Origin: Gammaproteobacteria bacterium
GTDB taxonomy: Bacteria > Pseudomonadota > Gammaproteobacteria > Steroidobacterales > Steroidobacteraceae
Assembly (NCBI GenBank): GCA_025355645.1
Contig: JANXZG010000073.1
Coordinates: 1-39,579, forward strand
Length of the DNA: 39,579 bases
Reading direction: 5' to 3'
Shown here one piece after another: positions 8,296-15,670 of this stretch. The notes beneath the pieces are model-generated. The model was given only the letters and a program-made list of their open reading frames with translations. It had not been told where the DNA came from and did no database searches. Position 1 is the stretch's first letter; each line of letters begins with the position of its first letter. Position numbers and translations under genes: made by a program.

Positions 8296-8541
8296 TTATT
8301 TCTTGTGTTTCTCGTAAAGCTGCACGAAATCGCCGAAGGTAACGGGAAATCTGATTCCCTGGTCCGTATCAAACGGGTCGAATCCAAGGGAATCCTCGAG
8401 CCGTGCGACGATCAATGCGAAGCTGAGCGAGTCAAGACCTGAATCCAGAAGCCTTAGGTCATCGGAGAGGTGCACGAGTTTCCGTTTTTGTTCTGCGGCA
8501 ACTTGTTCAAATTGCGCGCTAATTGATGCTCTGAGCGACAT
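8296..8541 (-). CDS. Acyl carrier protein, stand-alone
   Basis: The protein has 81 residues with the carrier motif DSGLDSLSFA; Ser38 is the expected 4'-phosphopantetheine attachment site. The length and helical pattern fit ACP/PCP carriers. AGGGAT sits six bases before the ATG (8548-8553 on the complementary strand), a good ribosome binding site. The gene lies convergent to the barrel gene, 19 bases away, and divergent from the glycosyltransferase at 8688. XrtA loci often carry an ACP together with an acyl-CoA ligase and two hydrolases. Here no ligase, ketosynthase or acyltransferase is visible, so partners must be elsewhere or lost. It may carry an acyl group for modifying the polysaccharide. 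Confidence 0.88.
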   Translation of the reverse strand: MSLRASISAQFEQVAAEQKRKLVHLSDDLRLLDSGLDSLSFALIVARLEDSLGFDPFDTDQGIRFPVTFGDFVQLYEKHKK

Positions 8542-8687
8542 GGAGAGATCCCTGATGATTGAGAACCGAGTATGCGGATCTTACACAATGGCACGCCCTA
8601 TAACCAATGCAGGAATTCTGCTGACGCATCAACGTAGTCGATCTAGCCAAGGTTTATAGCTCAGTACTCCTGCATAACGGCGCCTCC

Positions 8688-9899
8688 GTGAAAATCGCTT
8701 ATTTCATTAATCAATACCCGAAAGTCAGTCATACCTTCATTCGCCGCGAAATCCTGGCGCTCGAGCGGCTGGGGTTCAGCATTCAGCGTATTGCTTTACG
8801 CGGCTGGTCGGAGATCACTCCGGACGAGGAGGACCAGAAGGAACAGGCCAGAACAAAGTACGTCCTGCGGCGGGGCGCCTGGGGTGTCGTCGCACCTACT
8901 TTGCAACTACTGCTCCGCTCGCCGCTGAAAATGTGCCAGGCATTGCGCCTCGCGATTCATGTTTCCCGCCGGTCCGACCACAGAATGCTGCTTCACCTCA
9001 TTCGACTTGCCGAAGCATGTTGCGTCCTGTCTTGGTTGCGCGCCTGCGGTTCGCGGCACCTGCACGCTCATTTTGGCACCAATTCAGCTGAGGTAGCCAT
9101 GTATGCTCGCTGCCTGGGCGGTCCCCCCTACAGCTGCACGATTCACGGCCCCGAGGAGTTTGAGGCGCCGATGTGCATCGCCGAGAAGGTGCGCCGATCG
9201 GGCTTCGTCGCTGCGATCAGTTCATTCGGCCGCAGCCAGCTGTATTTGCGCTGCGCGACGGCAGACTGGCCGAAGATCCAGGTGGTCCGATGTGGCGTCG
9301 AGCCGGCGTTTTATCGGCAGACAACACCTGTAACGCCGCAGAATCATCGCCTCGTATGTGTCGGGCGGTTGTGTGAGGCGAAGGGGCAGCTGCTACTGGT
9401 TGAGGCAGTAGGAGAGCTGCGCTCGCGGGGCATCAGCGTGGACCTTGTGCTCGCCGGCGATGGTCCGCTGCGCGGTGAGATTGAGGCCAGCATTAAACGC
9501 CTGGGTCTCGGCGAGCAGATAAGAATTACTGGATGGATTAGCAGCGAGGATGTGCGCAGGGAGATGCTGGCGGCTCGTGCATTGGTGTTGCCGAGCTTTG
9601 CTGAGGGGCTGCCGGTCGTCATCATGGAGGCAATGTGCCTGCGCAGGCCGGTGCTTAGCACCTTTGTGGCAGGCATTCCCGAACTCGTGCGCAGCGGGCA
9701 AAACGGCTGGCTATTTCCGGCCGGATCGTTGCAGCAGTTGACCGATGCTATGCAAGATTGCCTGGCGAAAACCGATCAGGAAATACAGCAAATGGGTGAT
9801 GCGGCGTTCGAGCGCGCGACGACACTGCACGCAGTCGATGTTGAGGCAGCCAAACTCGCCGAGCATTTTCGCGCGACGGCAACTTCGGGCGCCAATTAA
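8688..9899 (+). CDS. Glycosyltransferase family 4 (GT-B fold)
   Basis: The gene has a GTG start at 8688 and a 403-residue product. The N-terminus KIAYFINQYPKVSHTFIRRE is characteristic of exopolysaccharide or colanic-acid-type GT4 enzymes. The C-terminal donor domain carries LVCVGRLCEAKGQ, VLAGDGPL and FAEGLPVVIMEA around residues 303-314, the EX7E-type nucleotide-sugar site. It should act in the cytoplasm at the membrane and add a sugar to a polyprenyl-linked intermediate; donor and linkage cannot be told. It is alone on the + strand between two - strand cassettes, and its stop lies 10 bases from the convergent GT2 gene. Confidence 0.92.
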   Translation: MKIAYFINQYPKVSHTFIRREILALERLGFSIQRIALRGWSEITPDEEDQKEQARTKYVLRRGAWGVVAPTLQLLLRSPLKMCQALRLAIHVSRRSDHRMLLHLIRLAEACCVLSWLRACGSRHLHAHFGTNSAEVAMYARCLGGPPYSCTIHGPEEFEAPMCIAEKVRRSGFVAAISSFGRSQLYLRCATADWPKIQVVRCGVEPAFYRQTTPVTPQNHRLVCVGRLCEAKGQLLLVEAVGELRSRGISVDLVLAGDGPLRGEIEASIKRLGLGEQIRITGWISSEDVRREMLAARALVLPSFAEGLPVVIMEAMCLRRPVLSTFVAGIPELVRSGQNGWLFPAGSLQQLTDAMQDCLAKTDQEIQQMGDAAFERATTLHAVDVEAAKLAEHFRATATSGAN

Positions 9900-9909
9900 T
9901 ACCTCACAA

Positions 9910-10908
9910 CTACTTGTATTCTATCAGTCGCGATTCGCGGCCCGTACGCCGCCGGACATAGAACTGCATCAGGCCCAGCATCGCGGGCAACTTGCCGACG
10001 ATTAGGAAGGTGGCATTTAGCCAGTTCTCGCGTGTTGATCGTAAGCCGCGCAGAGATAGGCGCACTATTTGCAGCGGATATAGCGTGAGAAGCAGCAATC
10101 CGGGCCAGCCAAAAAACGCTGTCAGTCCTACAGCTGAAAGCGGTATGGCCAGACCCCAGACTAAAATACTGCGCACTTCCCGGATGCCAAACCGTTCGGA
10201 GGCTTCTCCGTGCAAAGCCGCGCCCTGAGCAATCGCGTGCCCGGCGCGTTGTGTCCGCACCCACCATTGGCCGAAGCGCGTCATGGCCGCATCATGCTGG
10301 GCCATCGCCTCGGCTAGGCGCCAGATATGCCAGCCTTGCTGGCGCATCCGCACACAAAGTTCCGGCTCCTCCCCGGCGATCAGGTCTGTTCTGAAGCCAT
10401 GGACGCCATCCAATGCTTTTGCCCGCATCATCGCGATGCCGCCACAGTCCTTAGCTTCGCCGATCGGAACGTCCCACTCAATGTCGCAAAGGCGATTGTA
10501 GATCGATTTATCGGGAAACTTCTCATGCAAGTGCCCCGCTACAACCGCTACATTCTCGTGATCACGCAGGAATTCTGCGCCGGTTTCCAGCCAGCCCTTA
10601 TTAAGTTCACAGTCGCCATCCACGAACTGCACGAATTTCAGGCGCGGGTGAATCTGCAGCAAGAGACGAAAGCCCTCATTGCGCGCTCGCGCGGCGGAGA
10701 ATGCTGTCTTAGGATCAAGCTCTAGGGTCGGCACGCCCAATGATTTTGCGAGTTCGACAGAGCCGTCACTGGAACCGGAATCTACATAAACGATGTACGG
10801 TGCTTCCCGGACTCCGGAACAGAAGCAGTTTTGCAGGCGACTTCCTTCGTTGCGACCGATTACCACGACTCCAGTCGTCGACAGGAGGCCGGATTCGTCA
10901 GGCGGCAC
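9910..10908 (-). CDS. Glycosyltransferase family 2 with C-terminal membrane segments
   Basis: The 332-residue product starts at GTG 10908, which overlaps the TAG stop of the upstream PIG-L gene in the bases TAGTG. The GT-A domain shows VVVIGRNEG, the acidic VDSGSSDGS and a later VDGDCEL (the DXD-like metal/nucleotide site). The C-terminal third has hydrophobic stretches such as LAIPLSAVGLTAFFGWPGLL, suggesting membrane anchoring. Such proteins resemble EpsH/succinoglycan-type transferases. The one-base overlap with the deacetylase gene suggests the two are made together and may act on the same sugar. The acceptor is unknown. Confidence 0.9.
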   Translation of the reverse strand: MPPDESGLLSTTGVVVIGRNEGSRLQNCFCSGVREAPYIVYVDSGSSDGSVELAKSLGVPTLELDPKTAFSAARARNEGFRLLLQIHPRLKFVQFVDGDCELNKGWLETGAEFLRDHENVAVVAGHLHEKFPDKSIYNRLCDIEWDVPIGEAKDCGGIAMMRAKALDGVHGFRTDLIAGEEPELCVRMRQQGWHIWRLAEAMAQHDAAMTRFGQWWVRTQRAGHAIAQGAALHGEASERFGIREVRSILVWGLAIPLSAVGLTAFFGWPGLLLLTLYPLQIVRLSLRGLRSTRENWLNATFLIVGKLPAMLGLMQFYVRRRTGRESRLIEYK

Positions 10909-12434
10909 TAAGGATTGGCCTGCAGAGCGTTATTCATCTGATTCATCGATCCGACAAGCAGCGTGTCGCTTCCCGGCCATAACAGGGACAGCAGGCGGGC
11001 TTGCCAAAGCCGGCGCTCTCCGGCATAAAACAGCGTGGGTCGTGCCTTCATTGAAAACGCGATACCCAGGCAGTGAATGACCCAGGTCAGGGTTCCATTT
11101 GCAATTTTGCGCATATCAACCTTATCGGAGACAACGCCTTTCACCTCAGCTGCGGCGGGATCGGAAACCACAATATCGAAGTGCGCTAGCGGAAACGCGG
11201 CCTCGAGCATCTGCAAATCGGCCGCCCATTGCCCGGTCGGCATCAACAGCAGTATGCGCAGGCTGGTTGCATCCTTGTTTCTGGCCATCCATGCGGCGGC
11301 CGCGCTGACCTGCGCGGGCTCAGTTGTTGCGCCGGACAAAATCCCCGACGAATTCACCCGGCTTGGCAGCCCACGGACGATCCATAGTGCTTCGGCTGGA
11401 CCTGCACCGCTTGCATGCATATGTGCGCTTGTGTCCAAATCCGCGCGCATCGCCGCTATGTCCTGCGAATCATAGACTGAAGCAAGGCGTCGTTTTTCCT
11501 GAACGGCATCGCCGATTGGGGCGGGCGCCTCCTCCAGCATGACGCCCGAACTCCTCAAGATGTTGAGTGAATGTTTCATCTGCTGTGAATATCGCGCCAT
11601 GTACGGAAACTCGCCGTATAAACGCAGCACCCTGCCATGAAGCAGAGAAGGATCTTCCATGAAGGCCGCAAAACAGGCGTCCACGGTCAGCAAGTGATCG
11701 GAATGCGGTCCACCTAGCGGCAACCACACTTCTGTAGATGGATTGTCCGCCAAGAGTTTGAGCACGGCGGCTGTCCAGAGTTGCCGCTCCGCATTGTCCG
11801 CGATGCGCGAAGCCGAAACCCGTATCGACATTCGGTGCTGGCGAAAAAAGTCCGAAGTCCAGTTGGCGTCGCGGTAGCGTAGTTCGGAATCGGTAAGTCC
11901 GACGGATAGGTGAGTGCCGCCAACGAGGCGGGCAAACAATTCCGATTCAAGCCGCCGGATTCCGGAGACTTCATCGACATCGAAGATATCGCAGCCGTTA
12001 TCGCGATAGCGTGAATGGTTGCTCCGACTTGCCATTGTCGCGATCAAAAAATGGCATTCGAACCGCTTAAGCCACATCGTACCGCCAACGCTGAGCGCAG
12101 CATCATCCGCGTGGGGTTCGATCACCAGCACCCGAGGCCTGTTGGCCGGAAAGTCTTGCTCGATGAAGTCACAGATTTCGTGCTCAACAAAGTCGACAAT
12201 CAGGGCATCGGCGCCGGCGCCGTTGGTCTCGCGCACCGTCTTTAGAGGCACCGGTTGACGAATTTGATTCCAAAGAACCGACTGCGCATCCGAGAAGCGC
12301 CGATAGGGCCTCTTTGAACCTGCCCAAAAAAGTTCATTGCCGGATAGCTTGAAATGCGGTCTACGAACCAGCAGCCGCTCGTCTGACATATCCGCGAATG
12401 CAATCAAACCACTCTCCCGGCCTGCCTCGGGCAT
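10908..12434 (-). CDS. PIG-L family deacetylase with additional N- and C-terminal domains
   Basis: This 508-residue protein is about twice the size of a plain PIG-L/LmbE deacetylase. The catalytic core, about residues 100-320, has the zinc motif EPHADD (106-111), GG at 117-118 and a second His motif PHSDH (243-247). Enzymes of this class remove N-acetyl groups from GlcNAc-type sugars or small thiol glycosides. The first 95 residues (with YRRFSDAQSVLW and FVEHEICDFIEQD) look like a PqqD-like winged-helix module by eye. The last 130 residues (from LRILLLMPTGQWAADL) look like a Rossmann-type fragment related to glycosyltransferases or FkbM-like folds; I cannot place them. Co-transcription with a GT2 points to N-deacetylation of a polysaccharide precursor. 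Confidence 0.85.
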   Translation of the reverse strand: MPEAGRESGLIAFADMSDERLLVRRPHFKLSGNELFWAGSKRPYRRFSDAQSVLWNQIRQPVPLKTVRETNGAGADALIVDFVEHEICDFIEQDFPANRPRVLVIEPHADDAALSVGGTMWLKRFECHFLIATMASRSNHSRYRDNGCDIFDVDEVSGIRRLESELFARLVGGTHLSVGLTDSELRYRDANWTSDFFRQHRMSIRVSASRIADNAERQLWTAAVLKLLADNPSTEVWLPLGGPHSDHLLTVDACFAAFMEDPSLLHGRVLRLYGEFPYMARYSQQMKHSLNILRSSGVMLEEAPAPIGDAVQEKRRLASVYDSQDIAAMRADLDTSAHMHASGAGPAEALWIVRGLPSRVNSSGILSGATTEPAQVSAAAAWMARNKDATSLRILLLMPTGQWAADLQMLEAAFPLAHFDIVVSDPAAAEVKGVVSDKVDMRKIANGTLTWVIHCLGIAFSMKARPTLFYAGERRLWQARLLSLLWPGSDTLLVGSMNQMNNALQANP

Positions 12435-12723
12435 GAAACCATCGCCTTGGCCAATTTGATGTGCGGAGGTGGCATGTACGTACGCAATTATAAATGATCG
12501 GCGCTGAAATTCCGTTGCGTCACTGACACAAAAGGTGAGGACTTTTCCTTGTAAAATGACAATAATAGGCGGGAGAAGTGGTGCAATTCGCTGAATTTCA
12601 TTGGCAAATCATGGTCAAGTTCATTGCCGGACCGGACTTATGTCGATTTCAAGGCGTAACCAAGGATGACATTGGTTTGGGCAAACTACATACTTGCCCG
12701 CGACAGATTTCAGGGATTTCCTC

Positions 12724-13797
12724 TTGAGCACCTTGCCCATCGTGCCGATCACTGCTACTGGCGAGGTTGAGGACGGCCTTGCCGCGCCACGCAATTCCGC
12801 GCGTAGAATTCGAGTCACGGTTATTATCGTGACCTACAAATCGGCGAAATTAACCATTGAGGCCCTGCAGGCGCTGGATCAAGAACGATCGGACCCAGAG
12901 CAATTGATAAGCGCCGTGGTAGTCGACAATGCCTCGGGCGATTTTCCGGCAATCGCCAAGGCGGTCGAACAATTCAATTGGCAGGACTGGGTCACGCTGG
13001 TCGCGGCGCCAAAAAATGGTGGATTTGCCTACGGAAACAACCTCGGTGTCCAGCGTGCATACCAGTCCGGAACTCCCTCATATCTATACTTATTAAATCC
13101 TGACACCCAGGTCCGCCCGGGCGCCATTCGAACGCTGGTCGGCTTTCTCGAGTCACACCCATGCGCCGGCATTGTCGGCAGCGGCGTCGACGACCTCAAT
13201 GGCCAAGACTGGCCGATCGCATTTCGCTTTCCGTCCCTGATGGGCGAACTGATCCAGGGAATCAACCTCGGGTTCGTTTCAACGTTGCTCGCGCGCTGGG
13301 CGACGGTGCGATATATGCCAAGGCGAAACCAAGTCGTCGACTGGGTATCCGGTGCGTCAATGATGATCCGGTCTGAAGCGTTTACGGCAATTGGAGGAAT
13401 GGACGAAAGCTATTTCCTGTTTTTTGAGGAAACCGATTTGTGCAGGCGTGCGGGGCGCGCGGGCTATTCAACCTGGTATGTGCCAGAGGGCAGGATAATG
13501 CACATCGGGGGCCAGAGTACCGCGCTGGCACCTAATTCAGATGAACGACGGCCCGCATATTGGTTCGAATCAAGACGGCGATATTTTGCGATAACCTTCG
13601 GAATTTCCTACGCTATGGCGATCGATGTCGTCGCTGTTGTAGCGCATGCTATTGGTGTGGCTAAGCGGTCGATCCGGCGACAACAGCACAGCAACGTTCC
13701 ATTTTTCATTCGGGACCTTGTGCGCCACAGCATTTTGTGGAAGCGAAATCGGGACATTCAACCATTCCGGTCGCGAATCCGCGGATATAACGATTAG
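12724..13797 (+). CDS. Glycosyltransferase family 2 (rhamnosyltransferase/WbbL-like)
   Basis: The start is uncertain. I prefer TTG 12724, which has AGGGA about eight bases upstream; TTG 12694 is an in-frame alternative with no clear binding site. The product is about 357 residues. It shows VTVIIVTYKSA, the donor-site region VVDNASGD, then NGGFAYGNNLG, LLNPDTQV (DXD-like), and the late motif SGASMMIRSEAF followed by FFEETDLCRRAGRAG. This combination is typical of WbbL/RfbN-type GT2 enzymes that often transfer rhamnose. A hydrophobic stretch near 300 may touch the membrane. The stop is nine bases from the convergent hydrolase gene. Confidence 0.9.
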   Translation: MSTLPIVPITATGEVEDGLAAPRNSARRIRVTVIIVTYKSAKLTIEALQALDQERSDPEQLISAVVVDNASGDFPAIAKAVEQFNWQDWVTLVAAPKNGGFAYGNNLGVQRAYQSGTPSYLYLLNPDTQVRPGAIRTLVGFLESHPCAGIVGSGVDDLNGQDWPIAFRFPSLMGELIQGINLGFVSTLLARWATVRYMPRRNQVVDWVSGASMMIRSEAFTAIGGMDESYFLFFEETDLCRRAGRAGYSTWYVPEGRIMHIGGQSTALAPNSDERRPAYWFESRRRYFAITFGISYAMAIDVVAVVAHAIGVAKRSIRRQQHSNVPFFIRDLVRHSILWKRNRDIQPFRSRIRGYND

Positions 13798-13806
13798 GAG
13801 CGTCGT

Positions 13807-15585
13807 TCAAGTCAGTACCCCCAGTTCCTCACTCAATAAATCCATTAAGATCTTTCTGGACGCGAACTTGCTGAAGACATGGTCCGCGTTGCCGACTATA
13901 TGAATGCGGCAGCGATCGCGAAGCCTGGCAATTGATATTCCGGCCTGCAGCTGCAGCAGGTCCAGCCCAGGTTCACCACTCGCAAACACAAAGGTCAGGC
14001 GAACTCCCCGCGCTCCGCAAGCCTCCAATTGTGTTCCTAAATCGTTTGCAAGAGGTATACGCAGGCGCCTTGCAGTATCACGCAGGCGGGATTCCAGCGC
14101 GAGCCAGAGCCGCTCTGAATAAGCCCCCAAAACATAACGTACGTCAATTTCCCCGCGCATCAATCGTATCCAGAACTCCTGCGACAGCAGCCCTGTTCGT
14201 TGGGTATTTCGTTTGCGCACTAGTTCCACTGTCTGCCGACCATAAATCGATTGACCTTCGCTCCAGAAATAGGTTTCCGGATTGACCATGATGGCGCGCT
14301 TGGCCGGAAGCGCGACAAAGGCCGCCTGCATGACGTGGAACGCCCCGGAGCACAATCCCACCAGCGAAATGTCGTGGTTCCCATATCGGGTTTGCATCCA
14401 ATTGACCGCCACGCCAAGGTCTTCAACGGCCGCGGGCGGAAATACCTCATTGTCTGGCCGCCCAGGTCGGGTGTTGCTGTCGCCAAGCCCTGCGAGGTCC
14501 ATGCGCAGTGCTACATAGCCGCGTCGCGCCCAGCGCCGCGCCAGCAGGACGTTAATCCCGCTTGCGCCAATGTGGTAATCAGCCCCCGCGTTGGTCAATA
14601 TGACGATGCCCTTGACTGGCACATTTGCGGGCGGCTCGGCCACAATACCAAATAGCATAGACTCCGGATCTAGGAATATCGCGCGTTCGACAAACTGCTC
14701 ACTTTGCACAGGCCCCGGCGGAATCAATGTGATGGCCGGCGTGGCAATTCCGGATTTCGGATCCGCGGATACGAAAGCCGTCAAACCGGGACTTCCCTGA
14801 GGCCGACGTTGCGCCAGCCATTCGCGCATTGCTGCGATCATCTGCAGCGGCACTGCGGCAAATTGAGGCGCAGTCATCAGCATCTCGACCATGCCGGGCA
14901 GCGCGCGGTATGTCGCGTCGACGCCGTTGCGCTCAAGGTCCATTGACCACGCGCGTGCGATCGGCAACGAGGCGCCGTCAATCACCAGCACTTCGCAGAA
15001 GGCGGGAATCCGGTGCGACTTCAGATCCACGCCGGCTATTGTGCCCATAGTCGCTGCGGACAGCAGGAATCCACTGACTTCCATGACGCCGGACTCTTTG
15101 TGGATCGGTTCCGTGCCGATCGTTGCTGCCAGGCGCATCGTACGTAACTCACGCACAAAGCGTGGACCGTTGAGGATTGGCGCTATCAGGATGAGTCCCG
15201 CGATAGATTCGCATCGCTCAGCTGCAAGTACGGCTAGCAGAGCGCCTAGTCTAAATCCAAGCAAATAGACCCGCTGGACGCCGCCTAATCGCTGTACCTC
15301 GCGCACCGCCGCGTTGATATCCTGAATCCATACCGCAATCTGATCAGCGCCAGGACTGATTTCCGATGAATCTCCGCTACCCGAGTAATCGAACCGCAAG
15401 GTGGGTATGCCGAGTGCCACAGCTGCCTCGGAAAATGCACGGGTACTGCGATGGGCGCATATTGCCTCGTATCCAAAAGGTTTGCACACCACCACCGCAA
15501 AGCTTTTCGCGTCAACTGATAGCGGCCGGTGAAACCAGCCGAAAAGCCGATGCTCGCCGGAATCGAAATATAAAGCCTCGGCCAT
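13807..15585 (-). CDS. Tandem alpha/beta-hydrolase (two domains, exosortase A-associated hydrolase-like)
   Basis: From ATG 15585 the protein has 592 residues; an in-frame ATG at 15612 would add nine. Two alpha/beta-hydrolase domains lie in series. Domain 1 (1-265) has the strand-turn RFDYSGSGDS, but its nucleophile elbow reads GFRLG with Arg112 where Ser is normal, and I see no convincing catalytic His. Domain 2 (295-592) has RMDLAGLGDS and the elbow GLCSG with Cys412 in the nucleophile position, plus NADH with His569. This resembles, from memory, exosortase A system-associated hydrolases 2 and 1 (TIGR03101/TIGR03100), here fused in that order. Domain 2 may be a Cys-nucleophile esterase, domain 1 a non-catalytic partner. 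Cytoplasmic; an acyl-transfer or deacylation role with the ACP is inferred. Confidence 0.82.
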   Translation of the reverse strand: MAEALYFDSGEHRLFGWFHRPLSVDAKSFAVVVCKPFGYEAICAHRSTRAFSEAAVALGIPTLRFDYSGSGDSSEISPGADQIAVWIQDINAAVREVQRLGGVQRVYLLGFRLGALLAVLAAERCESIAGLILIAPILNGPRFVRELRTMRLAATIGTEPIHKESGVMEVSGFLLSAATMGTIAGVDLKSHRIPAFCEVLVIDGASLPIARAWSMDLERNGVDATYRALPGMVEMLMTAPQFAAVPLQMIAAMREWLAQRRPQGSPGLTAFVSADPKSGIATPAITLIPPGPVQSEQFVERAIFLDPESMLFGIVAEPPANVPVKGIVILTNAGADYHIGASGINVLLARRWARRGYVALRMDLAGLGDSNTRPGRPDNEVFPPAAVEDLGVAVNWMQTRYGNHDISLVGLCSGAFHVMQAAFVALPAKRAIMVNPETYFWSEGQSIYGRQTVELVRKRNTQRTGLLSQEFWIRLMRGEIDVRYVLGAYSERLWLALESRLRDTARRLRIPLANDLGTQLEACGARGVRLTFVFASGEPGLDLLQLQAGISIARLRDRCRIHIVGNADHVFSKFASRKILMDLLSEELGVLT

Positions 15586-15670
15586 GTATCGCAAGTTTAA
15601 TCGACAACGCAAGGCACCGCGTGCCCGGAATCGATATTTGCGACAGACTTAGAGTTTCGATGCTTCCAGA

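Noticed and set aside
12470..12500. Sigma54-like GG...GC element upstream of the GT2 gene
   Set aside because: The GG and GC are separated by 11 rather than 10 bases and the flanks do not match TGGCAC...TTGC.
15613..15625. GGCAC/GTGCC hairpin as terminator
   Set aside because: The stem has only five pairs and no T run follows on either strand.
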